Origin: Anaerolineales bacterium
GTDB taxonomy: Bacteria; Chloroflexota; Anaerolineae; Anaerolineales; E44-bin32
NCBI GenBank assembly: GCA_037382465.1
Contig: JARRPX010000032.1
Coordinates: forward strand, 1-54,531
Reading direction: 5' to 3'
Length of the DNA stretch: 54,531 nucleotides
Below, in pieces: positions 1 to 8,026 of the stretch. Both the position numbers and the translations under genes were made by a program. Every line of letters starts with the position of its first letter. Within the stretch, counting starts at the first letter, position 1. The notes beneath the pieces were generated by a model. That model was not told where the DNA came from, ran no database searches, and saw only the letters and a list, made by a program, of their open reading frames with translations.

Positions 1-121
1 CTAACGGCTTTGAGCTGAGCTGCCGGGGTTCGCGCCAACTCTTGCCCTTCTCTTTTCCCTATTGATCATCATAGCATGCAAATCGCGCTGCATCCCCGGT
101 CTGCTCCAGCGAATGGTTATT
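1..121 (-). repeat. candidate integron attC recombination site
   Basis: The stretch is a large imperfect palindrome. TAAC at 2-5 pairs with GTTA at 116-119, GCTG/AGC at 14-20 pair with 103-110, and CCGGGG at 23-28 pairs with CCCCGG at 94-99. Single unpaired bases interrupt the right arm (near 100 and 106), as expected for the extrahelical bases of attC. The longer arm on the right implies that the cassette array reads leftward on the minus strand, away from the integrase gene at 555. The length of about 120 bp is within the attC range. The right core (GTTATTC) deviates from the GTTRRRY consensus, and the left core is cut by the window edge. Confidence 0.55.
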
Positions 122-429
122 CGAAGACCATGCCCCCAAAATCACACTCCAACAAATCTCCCGCTCACATCTGCGCGTAGGGAAAGATACGACCAGCACG
201 ACCTTCGGAGCCCGCTGCTACGATATGCGGACTGTCTGGATTCCGTAATGGATAAAAATCAATCCCAATCAAGAATAAAAGAACCCCGGTAAATCTGCAA
301 CTTCGCGCACAAAAGAAAATGCAATATTTATCAGCGGGCGACGAAGGAACGAATAACTATTATTACCCTTTAAACCCGCCTCCGTAACTGCCGTTTTCAG
401 GTCACTCGCGGGCGGATACGCGCTGGTAT
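122..429. other. non-coding stretch between attC-like site and integrase promoter
   Basis: I see no convincing gene here on either strand. If the canonical integron layout holds, this would be a short ORF-less first cassette plus attI. A minus-strand GTTATTC heptamer (plus 351-357) resembles a recombination core and could mark the attI/cassette boundary, but one heptamer is weak evidence. The stretch is less GC-rich than the genes around it. Confidence 0.3.
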
Positions 430-475
430 TCGATATTTATCTGGCTATGAGTATAATTGGATTGATAATCAATCC
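430..475 (+). promoter_or_regulatory. candidate intI promoter with palindromic operator
   Basis: A perfect TATAAT lies at 452-457. A TCGATA hexamer (4 of 6 matches to TTGACA) lies 16 bases upstream at 430-435. Immediately downstream, at the expected transcription start, is the perfect 17-base palindrome GGATTGATAATCAATCC (459-475). Such a position would suit a repressor of the integrase gene, whose start codon is 80 bases further on. The bound protein is unknown; the palindrome is not the Gram-negative or Gram-positive LexA box. Confidence 0.45.
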
Positions 476-554
476 CCATGGCTTGTTATCTGTCCTTCAA
501 CGCTTTGTAGCATAGACCAGATTCAGCCGGGGGACAACCAACAGGGGGATAGTC

Positions 555-1520
555 ATGGACAACAAACCTTCGCGTTTGCTCGATCAGATGCGCCTCGCAC
601 TGCGCCGTAAACACTACTCGCAATCCACCGAACGCAGTTACGTCAATTGGGTCCGCCGCTTCATCCTCTTCCACGGCAAACGCCACCCGCGTACCTTGGA
701 CACGCCGGAAGTGGAAGTGTTCCTCACCCACCTGGCCGCTCGTGCCAAGGTGGCCGCCTCCACCCAGAATCAAGCCCTCAATGCCCTGCTCTTCCTTTAT
801 AATCAGGTGCTCCACAAGCCGCTCACCGAGCCGATCCACGCCCTGCGCGCCAAACGCCGCAAACCTGTGCCCGTGGTACTGAGCCAGAAGGAAGTCCGCC
901 GGCTGCTGGACGGCATGCAGGGGCAGAATCAGCTCATCGCCCAATTGCTCTATGGCAGCGGGCTGCGCATCTCCGAATGCCTGCGCCTGCGCGTGAAGGA
1001 TCTCGATTTCGATCAGAATCAGATCTTCGTGCACGACGGAAAAGGAGCCAAGGATCGCGTAACCATGCTGCCGCTCGCATTGATCCAACCTCTTCACCGT
1101 CACCTGCGGCACGTCCGCGCCGTACACAAACGCGATCTACGCAAAGGTATGGGAAACGTCTATATGCCCCACGCTCTCGAGCGCAAGTACCCCTACGTTG
1201 CCCGCGAGTGGATCTGGCAGTGGGTTTTTCCCTCCCGAAGTCTCTCTACTGACCCTCGCAGCGGCCGACTCCGCCGGCATCACCGCTCACCCAGCGCGCT
1301 CCGCCGCGCCATCCGTGAAGCAGCCAGGATCGCCGCAATCCAGAAGCACGTCACTCCTCACACCTTGCGCCACAGTTTCGCCACCCACCTGCTCGAAAAG
1401 GGCTACGACATCCGTACCGTGCAGGAGCTGCTCGGGCATAAAGACGTGAAGACGACCATGATCTATACCCATGTACTCAAGCGAGGCGGGCTCGCCGTTC
1501 GCAGCCCACTCGACTCCTAA
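555..1520 (+). CDS. intI: integron integrase (tyrosine recombinase, IntI type)
   Basis: This is a site-specific tyrosine recombinase of 321 residues, the usual size for integron integrases. The N-terminal SAM-like core-binding domain covers roughly residues 7-90 and the catalytic domain roughly 105-310. The catalytic residues are visible as Arg in [12 protein letters not shown], His-x-x-Arg in [13 protein letters not shown], the second His in [10 protein letters not shown] and the nucleophile Tyr in MIYTHV. The insert between them ([20 protein letters not shown], then [11 protein letters not shown]) is the additional motif that separates IntI from XerC/D and phage integrases. A GGGGGAT ribosome site precedes ATG at 555. 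An attC-like structure lies 430 bases upstream, in the orientation expected for a canonical integron. The gene looks intact. Confidence 0.93.
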   Translation: MDNKPSRLLDQMRLALRRKHYSQSTERSYVNWVRRFILFHGKRHPRTLDTPEVEVFLTHLAARAKVAASTQNQALNALLFLYNQVLHKPLTEPIHALRAKRRKPVPVVLSQKEVRRLLDGMQGQNQLIAQLLYGSGLRISECLRLRVKDLDFDQNQIFVHDGKGAKDRVTMLPLALIQPLHRHLRHVRAVHKRDLRKGMGNVYMPHALERKYPYVAREWIWQWVFPSRSLSTDPRSGRLRRHHRSPSALRRAIREAARIAAIQKHVTPHTLRHSFATHLLEKGYDIRTVQELLGHKDVKTTMIYTHVLKRGGLAVRSPLDS

Positions 1521-1604
1521 GGATGAATGTCGCCGTGTTGTTTAAAGAGCTTTAAAATCCCTTAAAACCAGCTTGATATACCCTCTGCAGTATGAAATGG
1601 GTCT

Positions 1605-1829
1605 TCATTCGCATCCCCCAGCCTGTTCCACAGCCAGGCCGCTTCCATCACATTTCAAACAGTCCGACACCCCCAGATGCGCCCGCTCGATTTGACCCGT
1701 TCCCCGGCAGGCGGAACAATTGCCGGTCACCTCCTCGTAGCACGCCTCGCAGTACCCTTCGAGCGGCAGCGGCTGGCCCTCGACGAAGAACAGCCTCCGC
1801 CCACAGCGCTTACATTCCCGCCACACCAT
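1605..1829 (-). CDS. small zinc-ribbon protein with CxxCxGxG motifs
   Basis: This is a 74-residue protein with four Cys pairs. CKRC and CEAC form an N-terminal zinc ribbon. CSACRGTG and CLKCDGSG match the CxxCxGxG repeats of the DnaJ cysteine-rich domain. It lies 27 bases downstream of the YgjP-type metallopeptidase gene on the same strand and is probably co-transcribed with it. It has no J-domain or other catalytic region, so a role as a metal-binding adaptor or substrate-binding partner is only a guess. The stop abuts a short gap that is convergent with the integrase gene. Confidence 0.65.
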   Translation of the reverse strand: MVWRECKRCGRRLFFVEGQPLPLEGYCEACYEEVTGNCSACRGTGQIERAHLGVSDCLKCDGSGLAVEQAGGCE

Positions 1830-1856
1830 GCGTGCTCCTAAATGCGCGGTCCAACC

Positions 1857-2564
1857 TCACCCCTCCACCCAGCCCGGAACGTACTTCCATGCCTTCCGCA
1901 GCTCTTTTCGCTTCGATGCATATTCCGGTTCGTGCTGCGCGACCAGCGCCCAGTACTTCTTCGAATGGTTCAGATACACCGTGTGACACAGTTCGTGCAG
2001 CATCACGTAGTGCACCAGGTCTTCGGACAGGAAAAGCAGCTTCAAATTCAAATTGACGTTCTTCTGCTCGGAACAACTGCCCCAGCGCGTACGCTGTGAC
2101 TTGATGAATATGCGCCTGATCTCGAAACCGTTTTCCTCGGCCAGATGCCGCAGCCAGGGCTTGAGATGCCGGTGCGCCTTGCGCCGCAGCCATTTTCGCA
2201 ATGCGGCATGCACCGCATCCGAATCGCCCTTGCCGTCATGGACTTTCAGGTGATTGCCCGGACACTCGACCAATTTCACGGACGCAGCATCCGCATACTC
2301 GACCCGCCAGACCTCTCCGATGCTGCGCAGTTCGAGGCGCTCGGGCCAGGCGCTTTGCGGTGCGAGTTCGCGCTGCGCCTCGATTTCCCTGGCGACCTTC
2401 TCGATCCAACCCCGCTTCTGGGTCAGCAAATCGGGGATGCGCTTGCGGTCGTAGCCCCTGGGCACGACCACCACCAATCCGTCGCGCAGCGACATCTGCA
2501 GCCGGGCGTGTTTGGCTCGCCGGCTCACGCGCACGCGGTATTCGCGCTCAATCGACAATTCCAA
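1857..2564 (-). CDS. YgjP-type zinc metallopeptidase (DUF45/M48-like)
   Basis: The 235-residue protein matches the YgjP/WLM-like DUF45 family. The C-terminal HELCH motif (about residues 191-195), followed by the N-H-S-K-K-Y-W segment, provides the metal ligands and catalytic Glu. The upstream TRWGSCS segment is the other family signature. The N-terminal half carries the variable beta-rich region. No signal peptide or membrane helix is present, so it should be cytosolic. Its start lies 3 bases from the stop of the preceding nucleotidyltransferase gene, so it is the penultimate gene of the long minus-strand operon. The physiological substrate of this family is not established. Confidence 0.85.
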   Translation of the reverse strand: MELSIEREYRVRVSRRAKHARLQMSLRDGLVVVVPRGYDRKRIPDLLTQKRGWIEKVAREIEAQRELAPQSAWPERLELRSIGEVWRVEYADAASVKLVECPGNHLKVHDGKGDSDAVHAALRKWLRRKAHRHLKPWLRHLAEENGFEIRRIFIKSQRTRWGSCSEQKNVNLNLKLLFLSEDLVHYVMLHELCHTVYLNHSKKYWALVAQHEPEYASKRKELRKAWKYVPGWVEG

Positions 2565-2567
2565 TCC

Positions 2568-3173
2568 TTATCTATACGCCCCCTGGCCGCCTTTTGCCTC
2601 TTCATAGTCCGCCGGCGTGTCGATGTCCTTCAACACACCGGCGTCTTTGGTCTCCATGTACTCGATCCACTCGCTGCGCCGGTGCATGTAATCACGCAGC
2701 GTCTCGCCGGCCTCCAGCGCCAGTATCTCCGGCCACAACACCCGCGCCAACAACACTGGATGCCCCCGGCGCCGTTCGAAACTCGGCGCCAGAATCCGGC
2801 TGCGTCTCCGTTCCCAGGTTTGCCGTAAACCACGCACGGTTTCGGCCTGCAAGAAAGGTAAGTCGCCGGGACAGATAAACGCGGCCTCGAACGCTTCGTC
2901 CTCGAGGGCGCCCAGTCCTGCCTGAATCGAACCCAACATTTCGCTGGATGCATAATCGGGGTTGAAAACCGGTTGGATCTTTTCCGGATCGAGCGTACGC
3001 TCGACGGCCTGCCGATCTCCTCCCGTCACCACGATCACCGGTGCAGCAGCGGCCGCCACGAACGTGTTTGCCAGCGCGGCGATCAACGAGCCTTCGCCGC
3101 GCCAGGGCAGCGCCAGCTTCGGCGATCCCATGCGCCTGGATTCTCCTGCCGCCAATAAAACGGCAGCGATCAT
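2568..3173 (-). CDS. mocA: MocA-like molybdopterin nucleotidyltransferase (copy 2)
   Basis: This is an NTP-transferase-fold protein of 201 residues. MocA proteins transfer CMP to molybdopterin to make the cytosine dinucleotide cofactor used by xanthine-dehydrogenase-like enzymes. The signature LAAGESRRMGSPK near the N terminus binds the nucleotide. CPGDLPFL (near residue 95) gives the metal-binding Asp, and RRGHPVLL is the other family motif. The start is ATG at 3173, which overlaps the TGA of the upstream paralogue (ATGA), so the two are probably translationally coupled. The neighbours are a molybdenum hydroxylase large subunit and a second MocA, which supports cofactor maturation. CMP rather than GMP specificity is inferred from context. 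Confidence 0.85.
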   Translation of the reverse strand: MIAAVLLAAGESRRMGSPKLALPWRGEGSLIAALANTFVAAAAAPVIVVTGGDRQAVERTLDPEKIQPVFNPDYASSEMLGSIQAGLGALEDEAFEAAFICPGDLPFLQAETVRGLRQTWERRRSRILAPSFERRRGHPVLLARVLWPEILALEAGETLRDYMHRRSEWIEYMETKDAGVLKDIDTPADYEEAKGGQGAYR

Positions 3174-3775
3174 CCCTCGCCTCGCAAGCGCTCCCAATCT
3201 TCTTCGTTATCGATGTCCTGCAAAGCTGAATCGTCCCAATCGACCCACTCGGTAAACAACGAACCGATCAGCTTGCGCCCGCCTCGATCCCCCTCCACGG
3301 CGTCCAATTCCGGGTAGGTCGCCCGCGTGAAAAGCACGGGGTTTCCGCGCCTTCCCTTCGCCCGCGGCGCGACGATGGCGGCATGGCTTTCCCGATGCGC
3401 ACTCACCAGGGCGCGTATCAGTTTCGCATCCACTAATGGCATGTCGGATAGCAGCATCACCACCGCTTCAGCCGCATCCCGCACCGCATCCAGGCCGGCC
3501 TGCATCGACGAGCTTTGCCCACTTGCCCAATCGGGATTGTGCACGAATTCGACGGGCTCTCCCGCCAGCGCCGCCCGAACGTCGTCCGCATCTGCGCCCG
3601 TCACCACGACCACCGGTTCCAGGCCGCCTTCCAACGCCGCTCGGACCGCATGCCAGACCAATGCCTTTCCCTTCCAGTGCAAGAGCTGCTTCGGTTCGGG
3701 GAAACGCTCCGAATCGCCCGCGGCCAGGACGATTCCCGCGACCGTGGAACCATGTCTCTGCTTCTTTTCACCCAT
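3170..3775 (-). CDS. mocA: MocA-like molybdopterin nucleotidyltransferase (copy 1)
   Basis: This is a second NTP transferase of 201 residues with LAAGDSERFPEPKQLL at the N terminus, SDMPLVDA as the metal site and RRGNPVLF. The ATG at 3775 is chosen because GGGGAGGG lies just upstream; longer readings would run into the hydroxylase gene that ends at 3805. It is 29 bases downstream of the molybdenum subunit and overlaps copy 2 by 4 bases. Tandem MocA-like genes could serve two different cofactor forms or two hydroxylases. Copy 1 has a Pro-rich variant of the nucleotide loop (FPEPKQLL), so its nucleotide preference may differ. Confidence 0.85.
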   Translation of the reverse strand: MGEKKQRHGSTVAGIVLAAGDSERFPEPKQLLHWKGKALVWHAVRAALEGGLEPVVVVTGADADDVRAALAGEPVEFVHNPDWASGQSSSMQAGLDAVRDAAEAVVMLLSDMPLVDAKLIRALVSAHRESHAAIVAPRAKGRRGNPVLFTRATYPELDAVEGDRGGRKLIGSLFTEWVDWDDSALQDIDNEEDWERLRGEG

Positions 3776-3804
3776 CACGCCCTCCCCGGATTCCTCCACC
3801 GGCT

Positions 3805-6027
3805 TTATTCTTTCCCGGACCATGCCTTGAGTACGCGTTCCGGCGTAAATGGGAATTCGTCGATCCATATGCCGAGCGCATCCCTGATCGCCGCTGCAAT
3901 CGCAGGCGCCAAAGGAATGTAAGGCATTTCTCCCATGCCGCGTGCACCCCATGGGCCGATCGGATCGGGATGCTCCAGCACGACGGCCGAGATCCGCTCG
4001 GGGATATCCATCACCGTGGGGATCAAATACGTCGAAAGCAGTCCGGTCTGTACGTAGCCACCTTCTTGCTGGAAATCTTCCAGTAGCGCGTAGCCGCTGG
4101 CCTGCACGATGGCGCCTTCGATCTGGCCGTGAACGCCCTGCGGGTTCACGGCTTGCCCCACGTCGTCGGCGCAGATCACCTCCAACAAATGCACTTTGCC
4201 GGTATCCGTGTCCACTTCCACACGGGCGATTTCCGCCACGTACCCGTAGGCGAAATTCGGCTCGGATTTGCCGGTCTGCGGATCGAAGGGCGTCGTCGCC
4301 GGCGGGCGGTATTCATACGTCGCCACCGCAGGGCGTTCCTCGCCGTGCCACTTTTCCAGCGCCGCCGCCACTGCGCCGCGAATCGAGTTGCCCGACATGA
4401 AGGTCATGCGTGAGGCCGAAGCCGAACCCGAATCGTCGGAGGTCGCCGTGTCGGATGCCACCAGACGTACCTTGTCGATGGAGACGCCGGCCGCCTCCGC
4501 CGCCATCTGCGTCATGACGGTATGCGACCCCTGCCCGACGTCCGCCCCGGCGTGGCGCAGCACCAATTCCTCGATCTCACCTGCACCGTGCAGCTCCACC
4601 GTCGCCGTGCACAGTTCGGGCGCGCCAAACGAGAAGCCCACGTTCTTGAACCCACAGGCAAATCCAACCCCACGGCGAAGATGCGCCTTACCATCCTCTA
4701 CTTCCTCGCCGTCTGCTTTCCTCTTCCAACCCTGCTTCGTCTGCCGCCAACCGCCCTTTTGCGCGCAGGCGGCCAACACCTTGTCCATGCTGACGCCTTC
4801 GGGCAGCGGCGTCCCCGACGACAGCAGGGAGCCTTCCCGGAAAATATTGTGCTCGCGGATTTCGACGGGATCCATGCCCAATGCTTCTGCCAGCTTGTTC
4901 ATCTGCCCTTCGGCGGCGAAGGCGCCCTGCGGCCCGCCAAATCCGCGGAACGCGCCGCCCGGAATGTGATTCGTGTACACCGCATAGGCGTCCACTTTCA
5001 CGTTGGGGATTTCGTACGGCCCGGTGCACATCAAGGTGGCGTTCCCCAGTACCTTCGTCGAGGTGTAGGCGTAGGCGCCGCCGTCCTGGATCACATCGAC
5101 TTCCGCCGCCAGAATTTTCCCTTCGCGGCTTGCACCCCATCTGGCGCGCAAGACGAATGGATGCCGCTTGTGGTGCCCGAGAATCGACTCCTCACGTGAC
5201 CAGATGATCTTCACCGGACGGTCGATGCCGCGCTGGTGCAGGCGGTACGCCGCCAGGGCGAGCACGATCTGCACCGACATGTCCTCGCGCCCGCCGAACG
5301 CCCCGCCGATGGCGGGATAGATGACCCGGATGCGATCCTTGGGAAGGTCGAGTGCATGGGCGATTTGCGCCTGGTCCTCGTGGGTCCATTGGCCGGCAAC
5401 CTCGACCGTAATGCGCCCCTCTTCATCGATGTAGCCCAGACCGGCCTCGGGCTGCAGAAAAGCGTGCTCCTGCGCAGGTGTGCGGTATTCCCCCTCGACG
5501 ACGACGTCCGCCGCTTCGAATCCCTTCTTCACGTCTCCTTTGCGGATGCGGTAGTGGCAGAAGACGTTGTTCTCCCGATCCGGATGCAGCAGCACGTCGT
5601 TCGATTTCCACGCCTGCAGGACGTCCGTGAGAACCGGCAGATCTTCATATTCAACTTCGATGCGCTTCACGGCTTCCGCCGCGATCGCCTCGCTTTCCGC
5701 CACCACCAGCGCCACCTGATCGCCGACGAAACGTACCCGGTCGGCGTACGGTTTCGAAGAGCCGGGTCCGCAGAGCACCGGTTGGTCGGGCATGATCAGG
5801 CCGTACTCGTTGACGGGGACATCTTTCGCCGTTAGCACGGCGAGTACGCCGGAAAGTGCTTCGGCGGCCGATGTATCCACGCTGCGCACCACGGCGTGCG
5901 GTCTGCCCGCGAAAAGGATCTTCATGTATGCCTGATCGGGACGGTCGATATCACCGGGAAATTGGGTTTCTCCCGTCACTTTCCCCCGTGCGTCGATTTT
6001 GGGTACGGATGTTCCAATCAATGACAT
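3805..6027 (-). CDS. xdhA: molybdenum hydroxylase large subunit (xanthine dehydrogenase family)
   Basis: The protein is about 740 residues, the size of a stand-alone molybdopterin subunit of the xanthine dehydrogenase/CO dehydrogenase family. The N-terminal hammerhead domain (GKVTGETQFPGD) precedes the cofactor-binding domain with GGAFGGRED, GGAFRGFGGPQ and DVGQGSHTV. Near the C terminus, GARGMGEMPY holds the catalytic Glu. It lacks the CoxL Cys active-site loop, so CO oxidation is unlikely. The partner FAD/2Fe-2S chain is encoded upstream (6563-7987) and the MocA genes downstream. ATG at 6027 with AAGG upstream is preferred over GTG at 6033. A purine or related N-heterocycle is the likely substrate, inferred from the surrounding catabolic genes. 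Confidence 0.88.
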   Translation of the reverse strand: MSLIGTSVPKIDARGKVTGETQFPGDIDRPDQAYMKILFAGRPHAVVRSVDTSAAEALSGVLAVLTAKDVPVNEYGLIMPDQPVLCGPGSSKPYADRVRFVGDQVALVVAESEAIAAEAVKRIEVEYEDLPVLTDVLQAWKSNDVLLHPDRENNVFCHYRIRKGDVKKGFEAADVVVEGEYRTPAQEHAFLQPEAGLGYIDEEGRITVEVAGQWTHEDQAQIAHALDLPKDRIRVIYPAIGGAFGGREDMSVQIVLALAAYRLHQRGIDRPVKIIWSREESILGHHKRHPFVLRARWGASREGKILAAEVDVIQDGGAYAYTSTKVLGNATLMCTGPYEIPNVKVDAYAVYTNHIPGGAFRGFGGPQGAFAAEGQMNKLAEALGMDPVEIREHNIFREGSLLSSGTPLPEGVSMDKVLAACAQKGGWRQTKQGWKRKADGEEVEDGKAHLRRGVGFACGFKNVGFSFGAPELCTATVELHGAGEIEELVLRHAGADVGQGSHTVMTQMAAEAAGVSIDKVRLVASDTATSDDSGSASASRMTFMSGNSIRGAVAAALEKWHGEERPAVATYEYRPPATTPFDPQTGKSEPNFAYGYVAEIARVEVDTDTGKVHLLEVICADDVGQAVNPQGVHGQIEGAIVQASGYALLEDFQQEGGYVQTGLLSTYLIPTVMDIPERISAVVLEHPDPIGPWGARGMGEMPYIPLAPAIAAAIRDALGIWIDEFPFTPERVLKAWSGKE

Positions 6028-6141
6028 GTACACGCCTTAAAACGATTTTCGCGCCGGCCTCGAACCTCGGCTGATGAGATACTTCCGGTCTGTTCACTCG
6101 CTGCGCGATCCAATCGATAACCTAAAATCGTGATGACGAAT

Positions 6142-6507
6142 TTACCTCCGCTTCTTAGCGCCGGATCTCCTTTTCGGCAGCGGGGCATCGGTCTCGCCCA
6201 TTTTCTTCGGAAACATCACCGCCCAGATGATGCTCAGAATCGAGTAGCACAACATCATGAAAAGCAGGGAAACCACGATTTGTACGAGGGCGCCGTCCGG
6301 CAGGAACGTTGCGAAAGAGGGGCGTAATGCGTCTGCCGGCAGATAAACCAAACCCGAGCGGATAAACCAGCCGGAGAAGACATAGGCAGCCGCCCCTAAA
6401 ATCGCAATGATGATGCAGCCGACTCCCCGCAAGACCGGATTTCCGCGCTTCTTCTTTTCGCGTTCCTCATAGAATTTTCGATCCGACCACATACTTCCAC
6501 GACCCAT
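6142..6507 (-). CDS. small two-helix membrane protein of unknown function
   Basis: The 121-residue protein has a charged N terminus (residues 1-25), a first hydrophobic segment at about 28-50, a second at about 72-97, and a Lys/Arg-rich C-terminal tail. Both ends are therefore probably cytoplasmic. A strong AGGAGG lies 5 bases before ATG at 6507. It sits between the FAD/2Fe-2S chain and the molybdenum chain of one hydroxylase, with 55 and 114 bases of spacing. I do not recognise the family. Its position suggests it could anchor or assist the hydroxylase, but nothing in the sequence proves that. Confidence 0.7.
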   Translation of the reverse strand: MGRGSMWSDRKFYEEREKKKRGNPVLRGVGCIIIAILGAAAYVFSGWFIRSGLVYLPADALRPSFATFLPDGALVQIVVSLLFMMLCYSILSIIWAVMFPKKMGETDAPLPKRRSGAKKRR

Positions 6508-6562
6508 AGCAACCTCCTGAATTTACGTTGAAATTCGCCTTACCGGAAAGCGGTCCTTCGAT

Positions 6563-7987
6563 TCACCCCTCTGAATCGTGAGCCGCTTTGTCGATGGCAG
6601 AAACGATCATCGAATAACCCGTGCAGCGGCACAGATTGCCCGTAATCGATTGCACGATTTCTGCTCGCGTGGGGTGCGGCCGCTCCTCCAGAAGCTTGAC
6701 GCCCGACATGATAAAACCGGGCGTGCAGTACCCGCACTGTACGGCGCCCTCGTCGATGAAAGACTGCTGAACCGGATGCAGTTCATCACCCCGGGCGATT
6801 CCCTCGATGGTAACGATCTCCGCCCCATGGGCGCGCGGCGCGGGAACCAGACAGGCCATCACGGCGACGCCGTCGAGAAACACCGTACACGCGCCGCACT
6901 CTCCTTCCGCGCAGCCCTCTTTCGTGCCGGTGAGCTTCCCTTCCTCACGCAGCAGCCGCAGCAAGGTTTTGTCCTGGCCCGAAGTAAAGCGGCAGGCTTT
7001 TCCGTTAATCGTCGTTTCGATGGGCGTTCCCGCCTGATGCTCAGTAGATGCCGCGAGCCGGGACGCAGCCGGCATCTCGCTGCTGCCCCAGAGCATGACG
7101 GGACGTTCGGGATAATCCCGTCGTTCTCGATCGTGAGCCAGATCGCGCAGGGCACGCTTGACGCAAATCCGCACCATCTTCTCACGGTAATCCGCCGAAC
7201 CACGCAGGTCGTCGATCGGCGCCGCGGCCCCAGCGGCGAGTCGCCCCGCCTCCTCGATGACGGCGTCCGAGAGTTCCTTCCCCGCCAAATACGACTCCGC
7301 CTCGGCTGCGTGGATCACGGTCGGTGCGACCGAGCCGAGGCTAATCGCCGCACGTGATATTTTCGACTCGTCGATTTCCAGCAGGACCGCTGCGTTGACC
7401 ACGGATATCGCCTGCGCCCTGCGCAGCGCCAGTTTCTGAAACGTGCTGCGCATATTCGTCGACGGCGCAGGGAAGGCGATGTCCACGATCATCTCGTCTT
7501 CGGCCAACACCGTCTTGCGCACACCGGTGTAGAAATCCTCGAGCTTCACCTTGCGCTCTGCGGAACGCGAACGCAGGGTCAATTGCGCATCCAGGGCCAG
7601 CAGCGGCGGGATCGAATCGTTGGCCGGAGAAGCCGTGACCAGATTGCCGGCGATCGTTCCCCGGTTGCGGATCTGCGGCGCGCCGACCTGCCAGCAGGCC
7701 TGCGCCAGCGCGAAGGCGCGCTCGACGATCAGTTCCGACCCGGCACACTGATTGTGCGTCACCAATGGACCCAGGTGAATCCAGCCCTGCTCATCGAGCC
7801 GGATTTCATCCAGCCCCTCGAGCCGGCTAACGTCGATCAGCGCCGTGACGTCCGGCCGCTGGCCGCGCTCCATTTCCAGCAGTAGATCGGTCCCTCCGGC
7901 AACGATGCGCGCCGTTCCGGCGTGTTCGGCCAACAATTCCAGAACATCTTCGATCGTGTTGGGTGTAAAGTAGCGGTCCCACATCAT
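6563..7987 (-). CDS. fused FAD-binding and 2Fe-2S chain of a molybdenum hydroxylase
   Basis: This 474-residue protein joins two subunits that are usually separate. Residues 1 to about 290 form the FAD-binding (CoxM/XdhB) domain, with ARIVAGGTDLLL and IRNRGTIAGNL as flavin-binding motifs. After a linker, about residues 325-470 form the 2Fe-2S (CoxS/XdhC-type) domain. CAEGECGACTVFLDG plus a later Cys bind the plant-type cluster, and CGYCTPG with CRCTGY bind the second cluster. It presumably passes electrons from the molybdenum chain encoded at 3805-6027. The gene order FAD-FeS, small membrane protein, molybdenum chain supports one complex. All cluster cysteines are present. Confidence 0.9.
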   Translation of the reverse strand: MMWDRYFTPNTIEDVLELLAEHAGTARIVAGGTDLLLEMERGQRPDVTALIDVSRLEGLDEIRLDEQGWIHLGPLVTHNQCAGSELIVERAFALAQACWQVGAPQIRNRGTIAGNLVTASPANDSIPPLLALDAQLTLRSRSAERKVKLEDFYTGVRKTVLAEDEMIVDIAFPAPSTNMRSTFQKLALRRAQAISVVNAAVLLEIDESKISRAAISLGSVAPTVIHAAEAESYLAGKELSDAVIEEAGRLAAGAAAPIDDLRGSADYREKMVRICVKRALRDLAHDRERRDYPERPVMLWGSSEMPAASRLAASTEHQAGTPIETTINGKACRFTSGQDKTLLRLLREEGKLTGTKEGCAEGECGACTVFLDGVAVMACLVPAPRAHGAEIVTIEGIARGDELHPVQQSFIDEGAVQCGYCTPGFIMSGVKLLEERPHPTRAEIVQSITGNLCRCTGYSMIVSAIDKAAHDSEG

Positions 7988-8026
7988 CCCGTTCGTGCCT
8001 CATTACTTTCCGAAACAGTATGCTCG

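Noticed and set aside
62-292. Open frame of 76 codons on the plus strand near the integron site
   Set aside because: No family features, no ribosome site, and it begins within the attC-like palindrome.
555-1520. XerC/XerD chromosome-dimer recombinase
   Set aside because: The additional domain between the catalytic motifs is specific to integron integrases.
3805-6027. Aerobic CO dehydrogenase large subunit
   Set aside because: The CoxL-specific active-site Cys loop is missing; the motifs fit xanthine-dehydrogenase-type hydroxylases.
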